Assembly (NCBI RefSeq): GCF_024505145.1 | Contig: NZ_JANIAA010000012.1 | Span: 1-64,000, forward strand | Direction of reading: 5' to 3' | Source: Streptomyces rugosispiralis | Lineage (GTDB): Bacteria > Actinomycetota > Actinomycetes > Streptomycetales > Streptomycetaceae | DNA: 64,000 nt | Shown: positions 44,644-52,361 of the stretch, one piece after another | Layout of the letters: every line of letters begins with the position of its first letter | Numbering within the stretch: the first letter of the stretch is position 1 | The notes under the pieces: generated by a model | Told to the model about the DNA's origin: nothing | Seen by the model: the letters and a program-made list of their open reading frames with translations, nothing else | The model's database searches: none | Position numbers and translations under genes: made by a program

Positions 44644-44705
44644 CGCGTCGGGCTTCCGTCGCGTCGGGCTTCCGTCGTGTTGCCCTCCGCCGTGTTGCCC
44701 TCCGC
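44644..44705. repeat. Short tandem repeats of 15-16 bases
   Basis: Two copies of CGCGTCGGGCTTCCGT (44644, 44660) followed by two copies of CGTGTTGCCCTCCGC (44676, 44691) in the gap between rplI and the MATE gene. Non-coding. Confidence 0.8.
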
Positions 44706-44736
44706 CGTTCCGGGGGCTGACGGGTGGGGCGTCGGC

Positions 44737-46077
44737 TCAGCCTCGTACCGCGCCGGTGACGATCCAGCGGCCGGAGCGGGTGCGCAGCCACAGGGTCGCC
44801 ATCCGGACCGACATCATCAGCGCCATGGTGCACCACAGCGCGGTCAGGCCCCCGCCGAGCGAGGGCACCAGCAGCGCCACCGGGGCGAAGACGGCCAGGG
44901 TGGCGATCATCGCCCAGGCCAGATACGGCCCGTCGCCCGCGCCCATCAGCACGCCGTCGAGGACGAAGACCACCCCCGAGACCGGCTGGATGAGGGCCGT
45001 GACCAGCAGGGCGGGCAGCAGGGCGTCCCGTACCGCGGAATCGGTGGTGAACAGGGGGATGAACAGCGGCCGGGAGGCGACCACCAGCAGGCCAAGCGCC
45101 ACACCCGAGGCGATGCCCCACCGCACCATGCGGCGGCAGGCGGCCCGTGCCCCCTCCTCGTCGCCGGCGCCCAGATAGCGTCCGATGATCGCCTGGCCCG
45201 CGATGGCGATGGCGTCCAGGGCGAACGCCAGCAGGCTCCACAGGGTGAGCACGATCTGATGGGCGGCGATATCGGTGTCGCCGAGGCGGGCCGCCACGGC
45301 CGTCGCGATCAGCATCACGGCGCGCAGCGAGAGCGTACGGATCAGCAGCGGTGCACCGGCGTGGGCACAGGCCCTGATCCCCGCGGCATCGGGCCGCAGC
45401 GAGGTGCCATGGCGCCGCGCGCCCCGGACGACCACGGCGAGGTAGACGGCGGCCATGGCGTTCTGGGCGATCACCGTGCCCCAGGCCGAGCCCGCGATGC
45501 CCAGTCCGGCCCCATAGACCAGGGTGGCGTTCAGCGCGGCGTTGGCCCCGAAGCCGCCGACGGCGACATACAGCGGGGTGCGGGTGTCCTGGAGGCCGCG
45601 CAGCACACCGGTGGCGGCGAGCACCACCAGCATCGCGGGGATGCCGAGGGTGCTGATCCGCAGATAGGTGACGGCGTAGGGCGCGGCGGTGTCCGAGGCG
45701 CCGAAGAGGTCGACCAGGGCGGGGGCGGTGGGAAGGGCGACGGCGATGACGGTGGCGCCGAGCAGCAGGGCCAGCCAGATGCCGTCCATGCCCTGCCGTA
45801 TCGCCCCGGCGAGGTCGCCCGCGCCGACCCTTCGGGCCACCGCCGCGGTGGTGGCGTAGGCGAGGAAGACGAAGATGTTGACGGCGGTGGCGAGCAGGGC
45901 CGCGGCGACGCCCAGACCGGCCAGCTGGGCGGTGCCCAGATGGCCGACGACGGCACTGTCGACCATGACGAAGAGGGGTTCCGCCACGAGTGCGCCGAAG
46001 GCGGGAAGCGCGAGCGCGATGATCTCGCGGTCGTGGTGGCGCGGGGTGCTCCGCGCGCTCGTGGGGGCCTGTGTCAT
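44737..46077 (-). CDS. MATE family efflux transporter
   Basis: 446 residues, about 12 transmembrane helices in two halves. It starts REIIALALPAFGALVAEPLFVMVDSAVVGHLGTAQLAGLGVAAALL, which is the DinF-like MATE pattern (Asp in the first helix). The second half includes LGDTDIAAHQIVLTLWSLLAFALDAIAIAGQAIIGRYLGAGDEEGA. Substrate unknown; cation-coupled drug or metabolite export is usual. I chose the ATG at 46077; no ribosome site is visible and leaderless translation is possible. It converges on rplI. Confidence 0.92.
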   Translation of the reverse strand: MTQAPTSARSTPRHHDREIIALALPAFGALVAEPLFVMVDSAVVGHLGTAQLAGLGVAAALLATAVNIFVFLAYATTAAVARRVGAGDLAGAIRQGMDGIWLALLLGATVIAVALPTAPALVDLFGASDTAAPYAVTYLRISTLGIPAMLVVLAATGVLRGLQDTRTPLYVAVGGFGANAALNATLVYGAGLGIAGSAWGTVIAQNAMAAVYLAVVVRGARRHGTSLRPDAAGIRACAHAGAPLLIRTLSLRAVMLIATAVAARLGDTDIAAHQIVLTLWSLLAFALDAIAIAGQAIIGRYLGAGDEEGARAACRRMVRWGIASGVALGLLVVASRPLFIPLFTTDSAVRDALLPALLVTALIQPVSGVVFVLDGVLMGAGDGPYLAWAMIATLAVFAPVALLVPSLGGGLTALWCTMALMMSVRMATLWLRTRSGRWIVTGAVRG

Positions 46078-46537
46078 GAGGGCAATGTAATCGTCCACAG
46101 GTAAGAGACACAAGCCGCAGCCGGTCCTTACAAGGCGGCGCGCGGGACGATCTTCTCTGCGCCCTTTGTCGTGATCTTGCGCTGGGGGCGGAAGTTTTTC
46201 TTCTGCACAGCCACTGGATAGAGAAACCGCAGGTCAGGCATGGCGTCTCGAGGTGATTGTGTGTTTGTCCACAGCACTGTCCCCCGGCCCGTGCACAGGT
46301 TCGCGCGACTTACCCACAGGATGAATCCCATCATCCACAGGCCCTGTGGATAACCAAGTTGGCTGGCGGTCCCGACGGGCCTACCGTGGTCCGGCGCCCG
46401 CCACCCGATCCGGCTCTGGAATCCCCAGCCTCCGATGCGCCGTGTCCGGAAAGCCGGCCGCTCAGTTGTGTCATAGCCGTGCCGTAAGAAGGACGGGCAC
46501 GGTGAGGTTCGCTTCGCGGACGGGAGGAGGTGGCGGG
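46078..46537. other. Divergent intergenic region MATE / dnaB (460 bases)
   Basis: Besides the DnaA boxes it holds a less GC-rich stretch at 46128-46260, in which a minus-strand frame of 37 residues (MPDLRFLYPVAVQKK..., basic) is open from 46241 to 46128. It lacks a ribosome site, so I do not call it a gene. The dnaB promoter should lie between about 46360 and 46530. Confidence 0.5.
46091..46353. promoter_or_regulatory. DnaA-box cluster upstream of dnaB
   Basis: Five boxes: TCGTCCACA (46091-46099), perfect TTGTCCACA (46265-46273), TTACCCACA (46310-46318), TCATCCACA (46331-46339) and inverted TGTGGATAA (46345-46353, i.e. TTATCCACA). Four lie within 89 bases, about 190-270 bases before the dnaB start. 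Extra-origin DnaA-box clusters near oriC are known in S. coelicolor and titrate DnaA. Confidence 0.8.
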
Positions 46538-48016
46538 GTGAGCGTGCCCGAGCCCATGGACGACCCATGGGCGGACTCCGGCCCGTCCGACCGGTTCCCG
46601 TCCCCCCGCTTCCGCCGTGGTGAGGGCGGCGGCCGGGGCCGGGACGGCCAGGACCGTGACGGAGGCGGCGGCTCCCCCTGGGAGGGCTCCGGCTTCGAGC
46701 GCGTTCCGCCCCAGGACCTCGACGCCGAGCAGTCCGTCCTCGGCGGCATGCTGCTCTCCAAGGACGCCATCGCCGATGTGGTGGAGGTCCTCAAGGGCAA
46801 CGACTTCTACCGGCCCGCCCATGAAACCGTCTACCAGGCCATCCTGGACCTCTACGCCAAGGGCGAGCCGGCCGACCCGATCACCGTCGCCGCGGAGCTG
46901 ACCAAGCGCGGCGAGATCGCCCGCGTCGGCGGCGCCTCGTATCTCCACACCCTCGTCCAGTCGGTCCCCACCGCCGCCAACGCCGAGTACTACGCGGAGA
47001 TCGTCCACGAGCGCGCCGTGCTGCGCCGCCTCGTCGAGGCCGGCACCCGCATCACCCAGATGGGATACGCGGCGGACGGGGACGTCGACGAGATCGTCAA
47101 CAACGCACAGGCCGAGATCTACGCCGTCACCGAGCAGCGCACCAGCGAGGACTATCTGCCGCTCGGCGACATCATGGAGGGCGCGCTCGACGAGATCGAG
47201 GCGATCGGCTCGCGCAGCGGGCAGATGTCCGGCGTGCCCACCGGCTTCACCGATCTGGACTCCCTCACGAACGGGCTGCACCCGGGCCAGATGATCGTCA
47301 TCGCCGCCCGCCCCGCCATGGGTAAGTCCACCCTGGCCCTCGACTTCGCGCGGGCCTGCTCCATCAAGCACGCCATGCCCAGCGTCATCTTCTCCCTGGA
47401 GATGGGCCGCAACGAGATCGCCATGCGCCTGCTCTCCGCCGAGGCCCGGGTGGCGCTCCACCACATGCGGTCCGGCAGCATGACCGATGAGGACTGGACC
47501 CGGCTGGCCCGGCGGATGCCGGACGTCTCCCAGGCCCCGCTCTACATCGACGACTCCCCGAACCTGTCGATGATGGAGATCCGCGCCAAGTGCCGGCGCC
47601 TCAAGCAGCGCAATGACCTCCAACTGGTCGTCATCGACTACCTCCAGCTGATGCAGTCCGGCGGCGCCCGGCGCCCCGAGAGCCGTCAGCAGGAGGTCTC
47701 GGACATGTCGCGAAACCTGAAGCTGCTGGCCAAGGAGCTGGAAGTACCCGTCATCGCGCTCTCCCAGCTGAACCGAGGCCCCGAGCAGCGCACGGACAAG
47801 AAGCCGATGGTCTCGGACCTCCGAGAGAGTGGATCGATCGAGCAGGACGCGGACATGGTCATCCTGCTCCACCGCGAGGACGCCTACGAGAAGGAGTCGC
47901 CGCGCGCGGGCGAGGCGGACCTGATCGTGGCCAAGCACCGTAACGGCCCGACGGCCACGATCACGGTCGCCTTCCAGGGCCACTACTCCCGCTTCGTGGA
48001 CATGGCCCAGACCTGA
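46538..48016 (+). CDS. dnaB: Replicative DNA helicase DnaB
   Basis: 492 residues. The N-terminal 45 residues are Gly/Asp/Arg-rich. The helical N-domain starts at PPQDLDAEQSVLGGMLLSKDAI. The RecA-like motor has Walker A ARPAMGKSTLALDFA, Walker B LVVIDYLQLM, and the arginine-finger region after KHRNGPTATI. No intein interrupts it, unlike the mycobacterial gene. The GTG at 46538 is preceded by a strong GGGAGGAGG. With DciA and DnaA in this window it completes the helicase-loading set. Confidence 0.98.
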   Translation: MSVPEPMDDPWADSGPSDRFPSPRFRRGEGGGRGRDGQDRDGGGGSPWEGSGFERVPPQDLDAEQSVLGGMLLSKDAIADVVEVLKGNDFYRPAHETVYQAILDLYAKGEPADPITVAAELTKRGEIARVGGASYLHTLVQSVPTAANAEYYAEIVHERAVLRRLVEAGTRITQMGYAADGDVDEIVNNAQAEIYAVTEQRTSEDYLPLGDIMEGALDEIEAIGSRSGQMSGVPTGFTDLDSLTNGLHPGQMIVIAARPAMGKSTLALDFARACSIKHAMPSVIFSLEMGRNEIAMRLLSAEARVALHHMRSGSMTDEDWTRLARRMPDVSQAPLYIDDSPNLSMMEIRAKCRRLKQRNDLQLVVIDYLQLMQSGGARRPESRQQEVSDMSRNLKLLAKELEVPVIALSQLNRGPEQRTDKKPMVSDLRESGSIEQDADMVILLHREDAYEKESPRAGEADLIVAKHRNGPTATITVAFQGHYSRFVDMAQT

Positions 48017-48095
48017 CGCCGCCGCCGGGCCCGCGATTTGCCGGTCTCGCAAAGGGGTTTGTCAGGTTGCCCTGGGTGGGGGGAGGTTGGCGGGC

Positions 48096-48698
48096 ATGGA
48101 CACGGAATTCTGGGACGACATGTATCGCAGCCGCGATCAGCTCTTCAGTGGGGCGCCCAACGGGGTGCTCGTCACCGAGGTCGCCGACATGCCGCCGGGG
48201 CAGGCGCTCGATGTGGGGTGTGGGGAGGGTGGTGACGCGGTCTGGCTGGCTCGGCGGGGGTGGCAGGTGACCGCGGTGGACATCTCCCGGGTCGCCCTGG
48301 AGCGCGCCGCCGCGGCGGCCGCGGACATCGGGGGGCGGGTGGCGTGGACGCGGGCCGACCTGAGCAGCGCGCGATTCCCGGCCGCGGCGTTCGACCTGGT
48401 GTCCGTCCAGTACTTTCCGCTCAAGCGCCAGTCGGACCACGGCGCGCTGCGTGGCCTGCTGGACGCCGTCGCGCCCGGGGGCACGCTGCTGTTCGCCACC
48501 CATGACCTCGCCGATCTGAGCCCGAACCCGGAGCAGGGCTTCGACCCCCGGGACTATTACCAGCCCGACGACGTCGCCGGGGTGCTCGACGACGGCTGGG
48601 CGGTGGTGGTCAACGAGACCCGTCCACGCACCGCTCCCGCCCCCGCCGGTACCCACCACACCCATGACACCGTGCTGCGAGCGCGACGGCTGGGATAA
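48096..48698 (+). CDS. Class I SAM-dependent methyltransferase
   Basis: 200 residues. Begins DTEFWDDMYRSRDQLFSGAPNGVL. Motif I is ALDVGCGEGGDAVWLARRGW, motif II VTAVDISRVALERAA, followed by AWTRADLSSARFPAAAFDLV. The fold resembles TehB/thiopurine-type small-molecule methyltransferases. Substrate unknown. ATG at 48096 with GGGGGGAGG about 10 bases upstream. It stands alone between dnaB and the convergent deformylase gene. Confidence 0.88.
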   Translation: MDTEFWDDMYRSRDQLFSGAPNGVLVTEVADMPPGQALDVGCGEGGDAVWLARRGWQVTAVDISRVALERAAAAAADIGGRVAWTRADLSSARFPAAAFDLVSVQYFPLKRQSDHGALRGLLDAVAPGGTLLFATHDLADLSPNPEQGFDPRDYYQPDDVAGVLDDGWAVVVNETRPRTAPAPAGTHHTHDTVLRARRLG

Positions 48699-48740
48699 GC
48701 GGTAGCCGGGTCGGGGCAGGGCAGGGCAGGGCAGGTCGGG

Positions 48741-49379
48741 TCAGGGCTGGAGTTGGTGGCCCAGGGCTGTCGCCTTCTCCACGCGGCGGGCGAGGACCTC
48801 CTCGTGACGGTCCGCCATCTGCCGCAGCGCGTCCTTGCGGTCGCGCTTGGAGAGCCGGTCGATGTAGAGGTGCCCCGAGAGATGGTCGGCCTCGTGCTGC
48901 AGACATCGGGCGAAGTAGCCGGTGCCCTCGATCATCAGCGGGTTGCCGTCCTTGTCGACGCCGCGGACCACGGTGCGGTCGGTACGCGGTACGTCCATCC
49001 GCGCGCCCGGTACGGACAGACAGCCCTCGGGCTCCTCGATGAGCAGCCGGTGGGCCGGGTCGGGCTGGTCCAGGACGGGGTTGATGATGTGGCCGATGTG
49101 CCGTACGCCGTGGTCGTCCGGGCAGTCATAGACGAACAGCCGCAGGTCGACGTCGACCTGGTTGGCGGCCAGACCGGCGCCGTCGGCGATGTACATGGTG
49201 AGGAACATGTCGTCGATGAGGGCGCTCAGCTCGGGCGTGCCGAACTCGGTCACCTCACGGCAGGAGCGGCGCAGCACCTCCTCGCCGACCTCGGTGATCC
49301 GGCGCGGTGCTCCGCGCTCGGCCTCGGGAGGCAGCGCCGGATAGGAGTCGACGGGTTTCCCCTGCACCAGGACGCGCAC
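48741..49379 (-). CDS. def: Peptide deformylase
   Basis: 212 residues from the chosen start. Removes the formyl group from nascent proteins using a metal. All three motifs are intact: GAGLAANQVD, EGCLSVPGA (metal Cys) and CLQHEADHLSGHLYIDRL (two metal His and catalytic Glu). I prefer the GTG at 49379 because AAAAGGTGAGG lies six bases upstream; a GTG at 49406 would add nine residues without a ribosome site. Several streptomycetes carry more than one deformylase; this one has an N-terminal extension of about 35 residues. Confidence 0.93.
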   Translation of the reverse strand: MRVLVQGKPVDSYPALPPEAERGAPRRITEVGEEVLRRSCREVTEFGTPELSALIDDMFLTMYIADGAGLAANQVDVDLRLFVYDCPDDHGVRHIGHIINPVLDQPDPAHRLLIEEPEGCLSVPGARMDVPRTDRTVVRGVDKDGNPLMIEGTGYFARCLQHEADHLSGHLYIDRLSKRDRKDALRQMADRHEEVLARRVEKATALGHQLQP

Positions 49380-49529
49380 CGCTGACCTCACCTTTTCCGC
49401 CCCCACTGGCCGCCTGATGGCCGCTCACGGCCGCTGTCGGCCGCCCCCGCTGATGGTCATGTCCGGCCAACGTAGCAGGGGCGGTTCGGCCTCGGCTCCG
49501 GCGCGCGTCAGATCGCGTCAGGTACGGGC

Positions 49530-49868
49530 TCAGAGCGCTTCGCCGAGCTCCTCGAGCAGCCGCCGCTTGCTGCGGGCCCCGACCAGCGACCGCACCGGCT
49601 CGCCCGCCCGGAACAGCATCAGGGTCGGCATCGAGAGCACCCCGTACGCGTTGGTGGTGGACGGGTTCTCGTCCACGTCCAGGGACACCACCTTCAGCCG
49701 GTGGCCCTCCTCCTGCGCGATCTCCGCCAGCACCGGCGCGATCATCCGGCACGGCGGGCACCACGAGGCGGTGAACTTCACCAGCACCGGCAGCTCGGCC
49801 GCCAGCACCTCCTCGGCGAAGGTGGCGTCCGTGACCGTGGCCACTCCCCCGGTGTGTGTCAGTGACAT
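49530..49868 (-). CDS. Thioredoxin, WCPPC type
   Basis: 112 residues. Thioredoxin fold with redox site W-C-P-P-C (Cys37, Cys40) in place of the standard WCGPC, and cis-Pro in SMPTLMLFRAGE. A Pro between the cysteines usually shifts redox potential toward a more reducing form. Start ATG with GAGGGAG upstream. It lies 57 bases downstream of a merR gene on the same strand, so the regulator may control it. Confidence 0.93.
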   Translation of the reverse strand: MSLTHTGGVATVTDATFAEEVLAAELPVLVKFTASWCPPCRMIAPVLAEIAQEEGHRLKVVSLDVDENPSTTNAYGVLSMPTLMLFRAGEPVRSLVGARSKRRLLEELGEAL

Positions 49869-49925
49869 GTCATCTCCCTCTGCGGTCCTTGTCATGTGTG
49901 TGGAGCCGCCGCGGTCACGGCGGGC

Positions 49926-50357
49926 TCATGGGCCGGGCGGCGTCAGCTCGCAGCGCGGCTCCGGGGCTCCTTCGGGCGCCGTCGCCGCGGCCTCCAGCTC
50001 CGCGCGGGCCCGCTCCGCCTGGATGAGCTGTGTCCCGACCCGCTCCCGGATCGCGCCCAGCCGGGCGATGCACTCGTCCAGTTCGGCGAGCTTGCGCCGG
50101 TAGACCTCCAGCGAGGCGGGGCAGGAGTCACCGGCCGGATGGCCGGAGCGCAGGCACTCGACGAACGGACGCGTCTCCTCCAGTTCGAAACCGAAGTCGC
50201 GCAGCGTGCGGATCTGCTGGAGCAGCCGCAGGTCCTCCTCGTCGTACGACCGGTAACCATTGCCGGTGCGGCGCGCGGGCAGCAGCCCGAGCGACTCGTA
50301 ATAGCGCAGGGTGCGGGTGGTCGTACCCGCCCGTTCGGCCAGCTCTCCGATCCGCAT
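49926..50357 (-). CDS. MerR family regulator linked to thioredoxin
   Basis: 143 residues. The winged helix is MRIGELAERAGTTTRTLRYYESLGLLPARRTGNGYRSYDEEDL. A dimerisation helix follows (SLEVYRRKLAELDECIARLGAIRERVG). Three Cys (ECLRSGHPAGDSCPAS and DECIARL) lie just before and within it, as in metal or redox-sensing MerR proteins, but the set does not match SoxR's [2Fe-2S] motif. A perfect dyad is located 14 bases upstream. Co-oriented with the thioredoxin gene. Confidence 0.9.
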   Translation of the reverse strand: MRIGELAERAGTTTRTLRYYESLGLLPARRTGNGYRSYDEEDLRLLQQIRTLRDFGFELEETRPFVECLRSGHPAGDSCPASLEVYRRKLAELDECIARLGAIRERVGTQLIQAERARAELEAAATAPEGAPEPRCELTPPGP

Positions 50358-50371
50358 GACTCGACGGTAGA

Positions 50372-50391
50372 CCTTGACCCCGGCGTCAAGG
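50372..50391 (-). promoter_or_regulatory. MerR-type dyad operator
   Basis: CCTTGAC-6 bases-GTCAAGG, a perfect 7-bp inverted repeat with the spacing usual for MerR sites. On the minus strand it includes TTGACG as a -35 and lies directly before the merR start, implying autoregulation. Confidence 0.75.
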
Positions 50392-50477
50392 CCAGAGCGC
50401 GCCGCGGGGCTGGGCGGCGCCCGGCCGCCGCCGACCGATGACCGACCGTTGTCAGACCCTCGCCGTAGAGTGCCGAT

Positions 50478-51866
50478 ATGACCACACCCGACGTGGATGA
50501 GTTCGCCGAGCCGCTGCCCGCCACCCGCCGTGCCCTGCTGCGCCGCCTCGCCCGCGGCCAGGCCGAGGGCCGTGCCCCGTCCCTGGTGGGGGCCGTGGTG
50601 CGGGAGGGGCGGCTGGTGTGGACGGGGTCGCGCAGCTCCGTGGACGGATCCGCACCGGACGCCGACACCCAGTACCGCATCGGCTCCTTGACCAAGACCT
50701 TTGTGGCGGTGCTGGTGATGCGGCTGCGCGACGAGGGGCTGCTGGACCTCGGCGATCCGCTGGCCAAGCATCTGGACGTGCCGGAGGCCGAGGGCGCGAC
50801 CGTGGCCCAGCTCCTCTCCCACACCTCGGGTCTCGCCGCCGAGGCCCGCGGCCCGTGGTGGGAGCGCACGCCCGGGGCGCTGCGGCCAGAGACGGCCGAC
50901 ATCTTCGGCGAGCGCCCGCTGATCCACCCCGCGGGCCGCCGTCACCACTACTCCAACCCTGGTTTCGCGCTGCTCGGCGCGCTGGTCGAGCGGCTGCGCG
51001 GAGCGCCCTGGGGCGAGGTGCTCGCGCGCGAGGTGCTGGAGCCGCTGGGGATGGGGCGTACGTCGCTCGAGCCGCGGGCGCCGCACGCCGGGGGATGGGC
51101 CGTGCACCCCTGGGCGGATGTGCTGCTGCCCGAACCGGCCGAGGACACCGGGCGGATGGGTCCGGCCGGACAGCTCTGGTCGACCGCCGGGGATCTGGCC
51201 CGCTTCGCCGCCTTCCTGCTGGACGGGGACGAGCGGGTGCTCGGCGCGGAGTCGCTGGCCGAGATGCGGGCGCCCGCCGTCGCCCCCGAGGAGGGGGACT
51301 GGGACGGCGGCTACGGCCTGGGGACGCAGCTCGTCCGGCACGGCGGACGGTTCCTCCACGGCCACACCGGCTCCATGCCCGGCTTCCTGGCCTCGCTGTG
51401 GGTGAGCGCCGAGGACCGGCTGGCCGGGATCGCGCTGGCCAACGCCACCTCGGGGCCGGCGATCGGCGCCATCGCCGCCGACCTCATACGGATCGTGGCG
51501 GAGCACGAGCCCCGTATCCCCGAGCCCTGGCGGCCGCTCACCGAGGTGGATCCGGCGCTGCTGGCGCTGACCGGCCCCTGGTACTGGGGCCCCCGTGCCT
51601 ACCACCTGCGGCTGCGGGCGGACCGCGGGCTGGAGCTGTCCCCGGCCACCGGGGGAGGCCGGGCCTCCCGCTTCAGGGCCGAGCCGGACGGCACCTGGAC
51701 GGGGCTCGACGGCTATTACGCGGGGGAGACGCTGCGGGTGGTCGAGGGGGAGGGCGGCGCCCCGGCCCATCTGGACCTGGGCACCTTCGTGTTCACCCGG
51801 GAGCCTTACGCCCCGGGCGACGCGGTGCCCGGCGGGGTCGACCCGGAGGGCTGGCGCGCACTCTGA
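50478..51866 (+). CDS. Serine hydrolase of the beta-lactamase / class C PBP fold
   Basis: 462 residues. The nucleophile motif is SLTK (Ser70, Lys73). The second motif Y-S-N is in HHYSNPGFALLGALVERL and the third is H-T-G in HGHTGSMPGF. The C-terminal 110 residues form a beta-rich extra domain (GLELSPATGG...). No signal peptide is seen, so a cytoplasmic esterase or peptidase is more likely than an exported beta-lactamase. Divergent from merR. Confidence 0.9.
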   Translation: MTTPDVDEFAEPLPATRRALLRRLARGQAEGRAPSLVGAVVREGRLVWTGSRSSVDGSAPDADTQYRIGSLTKTFVAVLVMRLRDEGLLDLGDPLAKHLDVPEAEGATVAQLLSHTSGLAAEARGPWWERTPGALRPETADIFGERPLIHPAGRRHHYSNPGFALLGALVERLRGAPWGEVLAREVLEPLGMGRTSLEPRAPHAGGWAVHPWADVLLPEPAEDTGRMGPAGQLWSTAGDLARFAAFLLDGDERVLGAESLAEMRAPAVAPEEGDWDGGYGLGTQLVRHGGRFLHGHTGSMPGFLASLWVSAEDRLAGIALANATSGPAIGAIAADLIRIVAEHEPRIPEPWRPLTEVDPALLALTGPWYWGPRAYHLRLRADRGLELSPATGGGRASRFRAEPDGTWTGLDGYYAGETLRVVEGEGGAPAHLDLGTFVFTREPYAPGDAVPGGVDPEGWRAL

Positions 51867-52361
51867 GGGGGGAGGCGGCGGGGCGGGAGCGGGTGCCGCG
51901 TTCCGGCGGGGTGTTGAGGATCCGGCGGCCGTAGCCTGACCCCGCCAGTGGTACGCACGGCCGGGGGCTGGGTCGGCGGTGCGGCGGGCGGCAGGTTGGT
52001 CTCCGGTTCTCCTGTACGTCGGTTCGCGGGTACGTCGGTGCGCCGGTTCAGCTGGTGCGCGGGTATGTCGGTATGTCGGTGCGCCGGTTCAGCTGGTGCG
52101 CGGGTATGTCGGTATGTCGGTGCGCCGGTTCAGCTGGTGCGCGGGTATGTCGGTATGTCGGTATGTCGGTGCGCCGGTTCAGCTGGTTCAGCCGTTGCGC
52201 GGGTGCTTCGGTGCGACGGTTCAGCCGGCGCGACCGTGCTTCGGTGCGTCGATACGCCGGAGCTCGCGGGCTCCCGTACCCACGTACTCCGTACCCCGCG
52301 CCTCCGTACGGGAGTGGCCTGATCCGATCCACTCGTCCTCCCCTCCCCCAGGAGCCCCGTC
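51867..52361. other. Intergenic region with repeats (495 bases)
   Basis: Non-coding stretch between the serine hydrolase and the SGNH hydrolase, dominated by the 41-nt tandem repeats listed separately. Open frames across it have no family features and the repeat unit is not a multiple of three. Confidence 0.7.
52038..52190. repeat. 41-nt tandem repeat array
   Basis: Exact 41-nt units at 52038-52078 and 52079-52119, each GTGCGCCGGTTCAGCTGGTG followed by CGCGGGTATGTCGGTATGTCG. A third unit, 52120-52168, carries one extra 8-base GTATGTCG, and a partial fourth runs to about 52190. Within each unit GTATGTCG is itself duplicated. Degenerate copies continue on both sides (GTACGTCGG before, GTGCTTCGG after). 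Confidence 0.95.

Noticed and set aside
44512..46104. 530-codon plus-strand frame opposite the MATE gene
   Set aside because: Gln/Gly/His-rich antisense translation; the MATE transporter on the minus strand has clear membrane helices and family motifs.
52038..52190. CRISPR array
   Set aside because: The repeats are directly adjacent with no unique spacers, and no cas genes are near.
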